From Andrena cerasifolii (Eukaryota; Arthropoda; Insecta; Hymenoptera; Andrenidae), in assembly GCF_050908995.1 (NCBI RefSeq), contig NC_135118.1, positions 8,308,001 through 8,372,000 of the forward strand: 64,000 nucleotides of DNA. Reading direction: 5' to 3'. Positions 25,255 through 36,996 of this stretch are shown piece after piece. The notes under the pieces were generated by a model. That model was not told the DNA's origin and made no database searches. It saw nothing but the letters and a program-made list of their open reading frames with translations. Every line of letters begins with the position of its first letter. Within the stretch, counting starts at the first letter, position 1. The position numbers were made by a program, and so were the translations under genes.

Positions 25255-25575
25255 CACAGTGGTCTGGAATCAAGAATTTGGTGACATTTGTCTATAGCTT
25301 TTAACCTATGTAAATTATCGAAACGAAATTTACGCCAAAAAATAGGAAAAAATCGTCCCGTTCTAACGATGTATAACTTAATAATTTTTACATTTATTTA
25401 TTTATTCTTTTTCAATTTTTTGAAGTTAATTGTTATAAAAAAACTTTAATAGCTGTTTAATTAGTACTTTATTTAATACTCTTTTCAGTGGTTTAAGTCG
25501 CATGTTGAGAAACTTTTCGTTTCCAAGATATAAGGAAAGTAGACGGGAAAACAAAGAGGTCCAGGTCGAAAAATT
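25255..25575. mobile_element. One-ended relative of the Transib-like element
   Basis: It starts CACAGTGGTCTGGAATC and follows the left half of the 17892-18969 element with moderate divergence, sharing ACATTTATTTATTTATT, TACTTTATTTAATACTCTTT and AAACTTTTCGTTTCCAAG. Similarity fades near 25575 and no right end is found, so it is broken or diverged. Confidence 0.7.
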
Positions 25576-27454
25576 TAGTGACAATTCATGCATTTGCCGA
25601 ATACCATTTATCTTTCCTGTTATTTACATATTAATTCTTCAGCTTCAGGGTCTAGATTTTTTTTCTTTTTATTTCATGATTTTATTCGGATTGCTGATAT
25701 GTATGGGTCGGATGTTAACAGAAGTTTGTGACTCTGTAGAAGCTGAAATAATCGGAACTTTACCAGGAAAATTTAACAGCACATTCTTGAGGATATGTAC
25801 AGTGTTGTCTCTCAAATTGCACGCGTTTTCAGATTCTCTATACGCGCGAAGCTATCCCCGCTACTTCTTCTGTAGTCGCCGCACAGTCGAAATACCGAGA
25901 ATCAATTAATTTTCTTCGATTGAGCAACAGAATTTGGGTATCACATATCAAAGAAAAACCCGAAGAAGCCGAACGCCGAACGAAAAAGCAACTGCGCGTC
26001 GCCCCGTACCACTCGAGCGCTCGAGGAGGAATCGAGGCAAGCCGAATAGGCTACTCGTCTCTCAAATTGCGTGCGCCCGGCCCCGACGCTCGCGTATATA
26101 GAGAGACAGAACTGTACTTTCGAAAGATGTTTAAAAAAAATCGATTCTTTTCAAACCGTCTAACCAGAATGATCCTTTAACGTTCTCCGTTGCAATTCCA
26201 TTCAGAAATGATTTGTCCTTTTGGACAGTACAATAATTGTACTCTAATAATAGAGCAAAGTGGTGAGGGATCAGATTAATTTCTCCAGAAACAGAGATTG
26301 ATATTAAAAGCGCATTTATTCGGACTAACTAATGATCGTGCAGTCGAAGTCTCTACAATTTTTAAATAACAGCTGCAACACGCCTGATTTAATAAAATAA
26401 ATTTATTGTTCCTATTCATTCGATTGTTCGCGGCCAGCAATCACGTCCACGTTGATTGCCAGCACGGCTTCGACGTTTAATTGCGCTGTGCGTAACCAAT
26501 TACGACGCAGATATCTCGACAGCCTGGACTTTGCAAACACGCGACGTGCTTTCGTGCATTTCCTCCCTGTACGCTCGAACGTCCGCGTATCACGCTACAC
26601 CTTTTTCGGTCGCCCGAACATGTACTTATCGCGAACCGAGATTTACGTGACACTGGAATCACTACGAGAACCATAACTACGACTCCATTTGCCGTTGTCC
26701 ACGCAACTAATGAGAGCTATCGATCGCGTCACCCTGGTGAATTTCAAAATCTGCCGAGTTTCTGACAAACTAATACGAAAAAAAAAAAAAAAAAAACAAT
26801 TCAGGAAGAAAAGTGGCAACACCAATCCACGGTAAAATGTAAATATAGATTATTATTAATAGTAATACTAATTTCTTTACGATTTTAATTAACTGGTAGA
26901 AAGCAAACGTCACGCTCTTTAGAGAACGTAACTTAAAGAGATATATTCAGAAGCTCTGAACTCTAAAGTTCAAAAATCGCATTTCCACGAATCGTCCGGT
27001 ATAATAAGTGTTGGCTTTGCCTTCAGAATTATTACCTCCGTATATCTGCTAGCACTCGTAGTGCAATTGATGCTTCATTACCACTAACAACGCGAGGAAT
27101 TTCTGTCGTCCATCGTGGTATCAATTATATCTGCCTTGTCGCATCGAATGGTCGCGAGTCTGTGAAAAGATTCTCGAGTCTGGTGCACGCGAGAATTCGG
27201 CGAGAAACGGCGGGAATGAATAGTCGGAAGTCCCGTATCCGTTCGCCTAACTCCCTCGAAAAAATTACATTCGCGTCACGCGCCTGTGTATTTCCGAACC
27301 GACAATGCGTAAGACGCTCGTGGCCATCTGGCTAGGTACCCCGACGCCTTCTACGCGGACGTAGGTCGTGCAAAGTTCATCGGTCATTCTCCGCGCTCGC
27401 GGTTATCAATTTGCAAAACGTAAGAGAAGAATCCTCCGTTCGATTGTTTCGCAA
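25576..27454. other. No gene recognised
   Basis: Includes a 135-aa frame (25502-25909) with hydrophobic segments whose start lies in Transib-derived sequence; not accepted as a gene. The rest is GC-mixed with no clear elements. Confidence 0.45.
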
Positions 27455-27962
27455 AAGGTGAATGTCCCAATTTCTGCTCATCTAAGAGGCTACTCGTCGT
27501 AAAGAGTTAAATATCTTGAAATATCTTTCTTAAATAGTTTTTGAATTGGTTGGTTTATTATATTATTAAAGAATTAATCAATTACTCGGCAAATTTTCAT
27601 CAAAAGATGTAAAAAATTTAAACAAATTTAAACAAATTTAAACAAATTTTTTACACCTTCTGATGAAAATTTGCAGAGTAATTGATTAATACTTTAATAA
27701 TAAATCAACCAATTTAAAAACTATTTAAGAAAGATATTTCAAGATATTTAACTATTAGTGATTTGTAATTAAATATATGATCTTCTAAATGTCCGTATCT
27801 CTGCTCATGAAAAATAGCGATGTATGCATTGCCCCAAGCTTTTAAATAATTTAGAATTATTTTGTTGCAACTATAATACAAACGTAATGCTTATAATAAC
27901 AAAAAAAAAAATACGAAACGAGCAGAAATGGGGACATGAGCAGAAATTGGGACATTCACCTT
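27455..27962. mobile_element. AAGGTGAATGTCCC element, intact
   Basis: Ends AAGGTGAATGTCCCAATTTC and GAAATTGGGACATTCACCTT are inverted. Long internal inverted arms (TTAATCAATTACTCGGCAAA / TTTGCAGAGTAATTGATTAA) flank a tandem AAACAAATTT. About 508 bp. Its right end has a second GAGCAGAAATGGGGACAT block. Confidence 0.85.
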
Positions 27963-28047
27963 AGTTAATGCATAACCGGGACATGTATGACACAATCTCA
28001 AGAGAAGAGTGTGCGAGCTTCGGGCCTCCAATTTCACTAAAATTTTT

Positions 28048-28443
28048 AACCGACTTCAAAAAGGAGGAGGTTATAGATTCGATCTCTGTATTTTCTTTTT
28101 TTTTATGTTTGTACCCGTGTAACTTCTAAGCATATGGACCGATTTTGATAATATTGTGGTCCACTCTGGCGGTCCCATCCTACTCTGCGGCAATATTGCC
28201 TGAATATTTGTCCAGTTCTGGTTAATAATAAATTCTATTGCCACCTAATTATTATTATTTTATGTACGTGCCCGCATGTCTCGTCAGCACGTTGTGTCAA
28301 TACACATAAACCTAAAAAGTTAAAAATAAAAAACAATTTAAGAATTGAAACCGACTTAAAAAAAAAAAAAATAGAAATGCCCTAAAAAGTACAAAATAAT
28401 TTTCTCCCTTATTTAATCTACGACTCGCATATTTTTAAGTCGG
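28048..28443. mobile_element. AACCGACTTCAAAAAGGAGG dispersed repeat
   Basis: Starts AACCGACTTCAAAAAGGAGG then AGGTTATAGATTCG and ends TATTTTTAAGTCGG. This start motif is widespread in arthropod genomes. An internal AACCGACTTAAAAAAA lies at 28347. Superfamily not assigned. Confidence 0.6.
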
Positions 28444-31197
28444 CGCCTCATCATTTGCACTGTGTAAATCTGGCGTCAACTGAAAACAATTGAGAGCCGA
28501 AGATTAAACAAAGGAAAAAAATATTGTTTACTTTTCAGTGCATTTCTAATTTTTCGAACTCGGTTTTAATTTTTATTTATTTTTTCTTTGCACATTCCTG
28601 GTGCGTATTACGTACAAAAGTAAGAACAAGCTTAATTCCAATCAGTGAGAGTGTGCGCATAATTAAAAATCAGCAAAAACTACGAAACTTTGAAATCGAT
28701 TTCCCCGAAAATCGCTCACCAGTGCGTCCTACGCACGTATCGCATTGTTTCACGTGCAAATAGAGTACCTAGGTAAACCACTTATCGAGCCATCTCCTCA
28801 TTTTATTAAAAGTAGGATTCCCACGCAAGCTACGAGTCCACGTTCTCCTGTAACGACTGATAAAGACCTTATAATAATAATAATTCAGCGTAATGGATCT
28901 CTAACAATCCGTCAAGGATCTCGAAACGTTGCATCGGCGCGTGTTGCAGTCGCGTGTTCGTCCCGCGTAAATCCGCGGCTTGAACAGCAAAGGGTTGGCG
29001 TTTCTGCGACATTACGTGAACTCGTGGCGCCTGGACGCGTGCACGTCGGCCTTTCAAGCTACCTACTTATCGTCCGATTGCTTTTATCTATCGCATCTAC
29101 CGCCGTTCATTTTCCTCTAACCTTCTCGCGACTGTGTCTCGACCACTTGCCAATTTGACAGTCAGATGGAACGTAATCCAAGAAGTCGCCCTGCCCAGTC
29201 GGTAGACAGCATCGAAAGTGAATGTTTTAAACACCGGCATAGTGAAATATGGCGATAAGAGTCGATCCTGCTATTGGCCGAGAACCGTGCGACGCTCGAT
29301 TTACGCACCTAGGTATCCGGCTCCGCAGGCGGGCGAACAGAAGAAAGTATGTCTCATGGACAGGTTAAAAGCGACGAGTCAGACGATAGGGTGAAGCCAG
29401 GGACGCCGGGGAGAATTATTATACCCATTTGACATTATTACCGGGCTTCGTTCGGAGCATTCAGAGGGACCTCTGCTCGTTACGCATTATCTCCGAGGCT
29501 GTTCGACGCGTATAAGGGTAATTTCCAGCGTAACACGCCCGCCAAAAATACCCGTGGTCTCTCCCAAAAGTTGCGACGGTAAAGACTTCTCGCCGGCAAT
29601 CTAGGCAAATTCGGCATACAATCTACCCGTTTGGCTCGTTAACAGCGTGAAAGGAGATTGTCGAGTCGTCTGTCGAGCTGCTCCAGCAGAATTAGAGGAA
29701 TCAGGAGGTTTCCAAGGATCTTGGTATAGTTCTAGTACGATGGTTTCGTTAGTTCATTTTTGTGACTTGGAAGAGGAGAGCGAAAGGAGAAAAGTGGCAT
29801 TATGCCGAGGAGAATAATAATAGCTGCATCAGCTACTCCAGTAAGCTGTAATAATAAGTTACTCTAGTGTACAGAACAGTAATCTGTTAATTAATACTGC
29901 AATCTATCGATCACCATTAAGTGTGCATTATTTAGTTTGTATAATTCCCGCCGTTTTTAGACGGCATTTGGCAACGAGACTGCTAATTTTGCTAATAAAG
30001 TATCGCCTTCGTAGTCCGCGTGGCTCGCTGTTCTTTCATTTCTGTGTGAAAAAAACAATCCAATGCAATCATTCGTTTTATTCTACTAATTTTCTTTCGC
30101 ACATGTACACATACTGCGTCACATCTAGTATAATAAATAAATATATCTTTGAATTATTAAACCAACGAAGGCTTTAACAATTACCTGCTTTTGCATCTAA
30201 TTTAATTAAAGAACCACCTACTCGAGTAAACTCGAACAATCCACAATAATCCCCCGATTAAAAATTATCCACTTACTTGCGAATCTGGAAATAAGCTCGG
30301 GAGGATCCAGTATACAGCTACAACAGACGAATACTAGCACCGGGCGGAGACGTTTCCTAGAGAAGTGCAGAAATTCTCGCAGAACAAGGAACACTGATTC
30401 TCTTCTACACGTGCGCTCCCCCAGCGTTGGATATTTATAAAAAGCGAGAAACTCAGTGCGCCCGACACGTGTAAGCTTCTCTGTTTCCATTCGAAAGCCG
30501 ACTATCTCTTACGCTGGCATTGTTTGTCGTCGAAGGTGGCGCGAAACTGAAAATTAACCCTCGATTTTATTGCACTTGCGGTACGGAACAGGAGAAACAC
30601 CAACGACGCGAGTTTCCCTGGAACAATGTTTCCATCGCATAGCAATGAACGTTCCCGATCAGGTTCAATTGAAAGCGAAGGGGGTCGAGTGGTACATAAT
30701 ACGGTGGTCTGACTATGCACGCGTAATTCTACTTCGTTCTCGTGCTGTTAGGTCGCAATCCCACGTGTGCAATGTATCGCGCCTAACGTAGTTCTAAAGT
30801 CATATTTCTACGCGCACACAGCTAAAGCCACGCTTCCAACTTTAAGGAGACTGGGCAATCGAAAAATCGATTTTTTCTATTGCATTTTACGAAAGTACTA
30901 TCTTTTCTCAATAAAATGCCGATGGTTTATAGTAAAATTCGCGAAATTGTAGATTTGACAGCTAAAAACGTCAAGCGGCAACCTATAGCGTCGCCTTTGC
31001 CCAGAAACTTTAAATGCGTTTTTCTCGAATATTTTTTTCCTGATTGCGAGCGAATTGAGGTTCAAATCGACTTGGAGAAAATTACAGGATGCGTAGAACA
31101 GGTGTCGTTTCGGCGCAAACCTCTGATATGGTCCGTAAAAATTCGAGATTTTCATAGAAAAATTAAGAAATCACCGGATTTTGGTAGCGCGCCATCA
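28444..31197. other. No gene recognised
   Basis: Moderately GC-rich, low in recognisable repeats. Could contain regulatory sequence, but no exon with a family signature was found on either strand. Confidence 0.45.
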
Positions 31198-31311
31198 TAG
31201 TTTAATCGACTTGAAAATTTGACACAACGCGGACTACACTATGAGCATTAGATTAAAACACTTGTCAAATTTTTCTCCTCATTTTTGTTCCTGTATCGAA
31301 CCTCTTTAATA
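31198..31311 (-). repeat. Dispersed repeat, copy 2
   Basis: Inverted relative of 1689-1803 (TGACACAACGCGGACTACAC, ATCGAACCTCTTTAATA). No termini or target duplication seen. Confidence 0.8.
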
Positions 31312-31636
31312 CAACACGTGGCGGGGAACCGATTTAAGCCCCGTTCCCACGTGTGCATGAAATATCTGATATACCTGAGTAAAGTCGTTTTCCAATTGGC
31401 AGTGAGAACCGGGGAGGCACATTAAGACTAATTATTAATTTTTCATAAATGCGCGCTGTTTTCAAAATAACCCCTTTTGAGCGTGGTAAATGTGTTTTAA
31501 GCTGTGCACAGCATTCGTGGAAACGTGGCTTCGAGCGCGTTCTGCACAGCTACGTGTGAGCTTGCGAGTATAAGCTGTGTCCTTTTGCGAGGCACGAGCT
31601 GACTGCAGAAGGATACGGCTTATGCGCGAAAGCCTC

Positions 31637-31876
31637 TAAGCCGCGTATTCACCTGTGCATTCGCCGCGCACCGATTTTTTGCTCGTCCGGTGCTCGGCGC
31701 GCGTTAGGGGTTGAGTGATTTGCCGGGGGGTTTGCGGCGTCCATTTCATGGTATTGTTCGGACTCGAATGCACGCTTTGATGGACCGCCAGCAAACGGAT
31801 CGCCACGAATGCGCGCCGAACACCGCACGAGCAAGAAATCGGTGCGCACCGAATGCACAGGTGAATACGCGGCTTA
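31637..31876. mobile_element. Foldback MITE, TAAGCCGCGTATTCACC ends
   Basis: TAAGCCGCGTATTCACCTGT is mirrored by ACAGGTGAATACGCGGCTTA; the arms continue through GCACCGATTTTTTGCTCGT. 240 bp, GC-rich relative to its neighbours. The ORFs here are repeat translations. Confidence 0.85.
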
Positions 31877-32275
31877 ACAGTTCTAACGTTAAAACTCGCT
31901 TGATATGAAGACTTCAAAGGGATGTGTTTCCAGAGTGATTTCATTGCCTCTGGTGGTGTCGTTTCGGGAACGCTCGCTAGCTTCGGTGTCCATTTTCATC
32001 CCTCTCCTGCGACGATTCTACTACATTGCTACGTGCACGACTTCTGACTGTTGCACCTGACAAGGAACACTATTCAATCGATGATCACGCAGATTTCTTT
32101 ATATAGATCGAAAGTATATATCACAAAGGTCACGAAAATGTAAATTAAAGATGCTCCCAACAGCTGGTCTGATCTTGAAAAATCGGCAAAGGTGGAACCG
32201 GGGAAAAAAGAAAAATGAGGGAAAGGGAATGACAACTCTGTGTGTTCAAATTTACATATCTCTATTATATGAAAA

Positions 32276-32492
32276 CTAGCTTTAATACCCGGCTTCGTCC
32301 GAAATTTAGATTCTGATTTTATAAAAAAATATTTTTTTTTAGTTTTCTTTTTAAGTAGTCACATTCATCTGGATTAGTCGAGCATAATGAGCTGAGGCAC
32401 ATTTTCTGATCCCAGAGTTTATCGGTCGAAAGTTTTTAGGCAACAGACAAACACACAAACATATTAGAAGCTTTCTGCTTTATATATTAAGA
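32276..32492 (-). mobile_element. Helitron-like non-autonomous element
   Basis: Read on the - strand it starts TCTTAATATATAAAGCAG, runs through GAAAGCTTCTAATATGTTTG, and ends GGGTATTAAAGCTAG: 5' TC and 3' CTAG, with A before and T after. The other arm of the surrounding foldback gives the empty site TATGAAAATACATTATAG, showing insertion between A and T with no duplication. These are Helitron hallmarks. Length 217 bp, no ORF. Confidence 0.85.
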
Positions 32493-32573
32493 TACATTAT
32501 AGTAAATGAATGATAAATTCATTAGTGATAGATAATAATTCGAAAAAATTAATGATAATAAATGATAATACTA

Positions 32574-32723
32574 ATGATGTCAGTGACATGTTTAGACTGT
32601 CTCGTTGATCAAGGTATGAAAGAAACAGTGTTCGCTCGTTGCAGTCATTGTGAAATTTATTATTGCTTCAGTCACTTTTTTAAACCTTTTTGTCGACAAG
32701 ATTATCGTAAATGTAATGGTTAA
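32574..32723 (+). pseudogene. Cys-rich zinc-binding transposase tail fragment
   Basis: A 49-residue reading frame between the arms of the foldback contains C-x2-C (CLDC), then C-x2-C (CSHC), then YYC-x2-H and KPFC, and ends DYRKCNG. This cross-brace-like Cys/His spacing resembles the C-terminal zinc domains of piggyBac-like transposases. Family knowledge supports a transposase tail; assignment to piggyBac is inference. There is no catalytic region in the window, so it is inactive. Confidence 0.45.
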
Positions 32724-33089
32724 TATTACCCACTGTTGTGATTTCATTAGTATTATCATTAATTTTTTCTAATTACCATCTATCAATCTATTATCAGTCA
32801 TTTACTATAATGTATTTTCATATAATAGAGATAATTAAATTTCAACACACGGATTTGTCGTTCTCTTTCCCTCATTTTTCTTTTTCCCCTGCTCCACCTT
32901 CGCCAATTTTTCAAGGTCAGACCAGCCTTTGGGAGTATCTTTAGTTTGCATTTTTGTGACCCTTGTAGCATATACTTTCGATTTATATAAAAAAATCTGC
33001 GCCATTCCATCATCAATTGAACAGTGTTCCTTGTAAGTGTTGCTCCTTCTGTAAAAACTTTGCAAGACCTACGTATCGAAATAAAGTTA

Positions 33090-33482
33090 TCAAGGGGGTA
33101 CACCACCTTGCAGGCCTAAAGGAACGTGTAAATTTAAAATTTGTCTTCTCGGGTAATTTTGAGAGGTTAGGCAACATTTTGAACTTTATTTTCATACATT
33201 ATCTACTACTTAAAGTTTTAAAACGGCGGAGTTATACAACATTGTCTACCGCCATGTCTTATCAGCTGACCACCAGCACCGAAAGCGACTTGAGCATGAA
33301 AAACAAACAAATTTACGTCAACTTAAATAGAAATAGAAGGCCTTCAATGTAACGTACGATGTGTTAATAATTGTAAAAGATAAGGAACTGGATAGCTTTG
33401 CAAAGAAATTTGTTTTCACTGAAAAATTACAACTTTGGAGACTTGTAAAACTTCAACAAATTACAGTATGATGCCCCCTTAA
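33090..33482. mobile_element. TTAA-type candidate element, AAGGGGGTACACC end
   Basis: Left TCAAGGGGGTACACCACC and right GATGCCCCCTTAA are compatible with diverged inverted TTAAGGGGG ends. Support is limited to the termini. Confidence 0.4.
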
Positions 33483-35353
33483 GTGGCATTAGAATACACA
33501 CGGTATAATTACCTCGTCGATTCGTCTAAATATTACAGACACTACCTCGAAGTGGCTGCGTCATTCGTTTCAGTGATATACTCGTGTGGAACGAACCCGA
33601 ATGCCAAATTTCAGAGTTCGTCCTAAGGTTAAGGATCCTTCGCAGGCTCCCGGTAAAACTAAATTGCGACCAATCCGCGATCACTACTCCAACGTGGGCT
33701 GCGTTAAATATAACGTCGCACTGACGGTACCGTGGAACACGCCCTCCTTTCGCGCCCCTACCGTGAAACCTAGACAGACACGGAGGGCTGAGTTGTCGGA
33801 GGAGGTGGAGGCAGCGCAGGGACTTGGCTTTCACGAGTTCTGCCAGCTCTCTCTCTCTCCCCTTTCCCTCCCTTTTCTCCCTTTCTCTGCGCAGGATTTC
33901 GGGGTGATACGGGAACGGCGGCAACGTTGCGAAGGTCACCTTCCTCTACCACCCTTACGCACCCTAACCAAGGGTGGTCATGGTCGGACGTGGCTCGAGG
34001 CAGACAGAGAAGCTGCAGGGAAGGGTAGCCGGCGACGAAGGATGCGTGACTGTGTATCCTTGTGATTCTAGGCGCTACCTTATTCTGCAGTCGAGGGACG
34101 CTCTGAATGTTTTAAAGCTCCAGAGAGTAGCTCCCTAAGAATTCTTTTCTGCCTGAGAAATGTAGGATGTGTAATTACATTTCGTTATTTTCTCGATACA
34201 TTTTAGCAAGGCCTGTATCTCTTCGTCCTCGAAGTTATTCTTAAAAAGCAGGGGTTGAATGAATATTTAACTTTTATAAATAAAAGTTTCTTTATCGAAC
34301 TTTTAAATCATTTCTTTCCAGTTTTAAGTTAACTACACTTAACTTTGTTGCAAGTGTTCGGTTTTAACATATACTTTCGAACAGATATTTAAGAAATATA
34401 ACAGTTAGGAATATTTGTTAATTAGTATTATTCAAGAAATTGAAAGTACATACAATTATTCTCACCAAACGGTTTAAGTCTTTTTAACTTAAGATATATT
34501 TACACCAACATATCCAGGAAATCTGCTCATAACTTTAACTTTTTCAGAGTAGAATAAATGTTCCTGTTTCACTAGAATCTTGTTCTACTTTAAAGAAAAT
34601 AAGAGCTTATTTGCACAGAAATGTGTGGAATATAAGTCTTAGTTAATACACTGCATTTTATAAGAAGTTTTCCCGGAACAGAAAAGATAATAGTGATAAA
34701 AGTGCATTTATTTCATAATTAATTGAAAATTCTAACAGTTTTATTAGAAGAGGTATTAGTTTATATTTATTAAAAAGAGGGTATTAGTTTATATTTTTCG
34801 CCAAGTGTATTGCACTTCGTACAGTTTGGGATTTGGTAGTCCGTTGTAATTAAACAGAGCGTTACACTCGGCACACAGGGGGACTGGTCCTTTTATCAGA
34901 ACATACGAATGTGTAATCTTGCAATGACGAATTATACTTCGTGTTGTAGCTACTTAATCACTCCTGGGTCAATTTATGCTTTCTGAAAAAAGTACTCGGT
35001 AATATATTTCTGCTGCGAGAAAAATCTGTTTTCTTTCATTCCGTTTCCCATTGTATTGCTAGTTTATTTTTGTGGCTTTTAACAAGTCGCCCACGAACAA
35101 GTTACCGTAGCAAGTTGCGCTCAGAGTATTGACGTCGCCTTTGGCTGCTTGATCGGCTTCTTCGTCACCAGAAATTCTAACTCTGAGCCCAGTAATAGTT
35201 TCACATTTAAATCTTGGCCTTGGAGTTTCTAGCTCGTAATTATGGTTTACTTTACCCCTTTGCATCACGCTAGTAATTCTGTGACCTACAACGACAACAG
35301 TGAACCTGGCGATGAACCTGTATCATCATGAAGATACAAGACTGATCATATGT
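33483..35353. other. No gene recognised
   Basis: A GC-rich part (33560-34060) has overlapping ORFs on both strands without domains. The rest is AT-rich unique sequence. Confidence 0.45.
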
Positions 35354-35608
35354 ACCGGTGATTATAAGAGTGGTGTAAGTCGTGTATTTTTTGCTTCGAG
35401 ATATTTAGACCGTTGCGTTTGGGTGTATTAAAAAATATTTTCCCATTATTGAACAAAACCTTTCACAATATAGGTATACGCTCTTACACTAAACTTGTAC
35501 GAAAACGTACAAGTACATAATATTGAAGTATAAATCAATATAACGCAAAATAAGAGAAATCACAATTCTTTTTATTTTTTCATTTACACCACTTTCATAA
35601 TCACCGGC
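35354..35608. mobile_element. MITE, CCGGTGATTATAAGAGTGGTG ends
   Basis: ACCGGTGATTATAAGAGTGG then TGTAA is mirrored by TTACACCACTTTCATAATCA and CCGG. About 255 bp with an AT-rich core, no ORF. Confidence 0.75.
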
Positions 35609-36099
35609 ATACATGTAATTTATCAAGTCATTGGTAATTTGTATATATATATATATATTTTTAAATCAATTTGCGGAATATTCCGCAAGGAGGATATCGG
35701 TCAGCCGCTGTCCGCGGATTATTCCGCGTCCGGCGATACAGAGCAGCATCCACTTTTCGCGGAATATTCCGCTTCGCGATGCAAACGGATTAACAAGTTA
35801 CCCAGCCACTGAAATGGCGTCGAACTTGAAGCACTCGGTCATCCGTAGGCTCGCGCAGAAGTTCGCGCTACACCCACCGGCGCGACTGCCAAAAATAATT
35901 TCAAGCTTGTTTACCGCCGCGCCGTTTCTCGAGGACGGATAGAAGCCTCGGAAAATCACCGGGTACCTATAAAATCGCGACCCAAATAGACCCCCTAGTC
36001 CCGGTTACGAATTCCCCGTTAACTATAGATCCAAACGGGGGCCCGCCAAATCGTTAAACGAACGGCGCCGATGCCAAAACGCCGGGCCGCACCTGGTGC

Positions 36100-36980
36100 C
36101 GGCACTAATTTTACGGACAGCAGAAGCGCGCCCTGCCGCGGCGGGGGAGGGGGAGAGATCACCTTCGCAAGAAACCAGGACGAAAAGGGGGTAGAGCCAC
36201 GCCCGACGGCGAGCCTTCGGAAGGCGAGCGAAAAAGAAGCATTATAACGACGTCTACGCGGCTGAGACGTCCGGAAAGGGGAGAGGTAAGGACGTCACGG
36301 AGAGGGGCACAAAAGGAGCAATCGAAAAGAGCGGGGCGCCCGATTAAGAAATAATGAAGCAAAATGACAGTGGCGGCCGCGGATGGTACGTAGGACGAGA
36401 CTGCGGAGGACGGAGGAAAGAGAGGACAAAGTCTGGTCGATTGGACGGCAGCCGGCCGTAGTGGGTCGGAGGAAAGAGGGGGCGCGATGATTTACGATTC
36501 TCCGCTGGGAGAGGGTGAAACAGGCTGACGGGAGGGAGAGAGAGAGCGAGAGGGGGAGGCGGACGTGGCCGGATAAAGTTGTGTGCAGTGGAAACGCTGG
36601 CGGTGCGCGGCGATGAGAAGAGAGGGAATGGTTGGTAAAAGGGATTCGGTTTCATTGTGGAGTAGAGGGGTCCGGCGGAACGGAAGAGGAACGTCGGCGG
36701 CTGAGGGGTTGCCGGTGCGGCGGGTGCGCTCGCTGGCGGCCGAGGGGAGAAGAGAATTCGGGGCTGTTGACCGGGCTTCGGATTCGAAAGGCTCACGCAG
36801 GCTCGCAGTGAGGCAGGACGCGGATCGCGACGGTGCCGGGCTACGTCGACGAGGACGACGAAAACAGCTACAACGCAGCCGCCGCCACCGCCCGAACCTC
36901 ACCGCGCCGCGCTCCGGCCGGATGTGGGTGCTCAAACCTGATAATGCTCGTCACTTCGCTGTTCTCGGCTAGAAGCCTTT
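36100..36980 (+). promoter_or_regulatory. GC/CpG-rich block, possible promoter or first exon
   Basis: The longest GC-rich, CpG-dense, purine-biased stretch in the window, with GAGA tracts near 36535-36560. After a TGA at 36807, a short frame reads PGYVDEDDENSYNAAAATAR. The many overlapping ORFs on both strands reflect base composition. It could be the 5' region of Met, about 17 kb upstream of the bHLH exon, or of an unrelated gene; direct support is weak. Confidence 0.25.
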
Positions 36981-36996
36981 CAGGGGGCCTTCGCTA

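Larger units (their letters stand above)
32060..33034. mobile_element. Foldback element with decayed ORF pieces, split by a Helitron
   Basis: The arm beginning ACAAGGAACACTATTCAATC (32060) is mirrored by GAACAGTGTTCCTTGT ending at 33034, and similarity continues for about 300 bp per arm. Inside the left arm a Helitron-like unit (32276-32492) is inserted. The - strand of the right arm has an open frame (33065-32835) and the left arm keeps a frame-broken copy of it. The core (32574-32723) encodes a Cys-rich peptide. It is probably the remains of a DNA transposon whose 3' half was inverted and duplicated. Confidence 0.75.

Noticed and set aside
25502..25909. 135-aa frame with hydrophobic segments, considered as a chemoreceptor fragment
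   Set aside because: It starts inside Transib-derived sequence and shows no convincing receptor motif.
36344..36935. 147-150-aa frames on the - strand and a 129-aa frame on the + strand
   Set aside because: Low-complexity Pro/Arg/Ser translations of a CpG-rich purine tract, on both strands at once.
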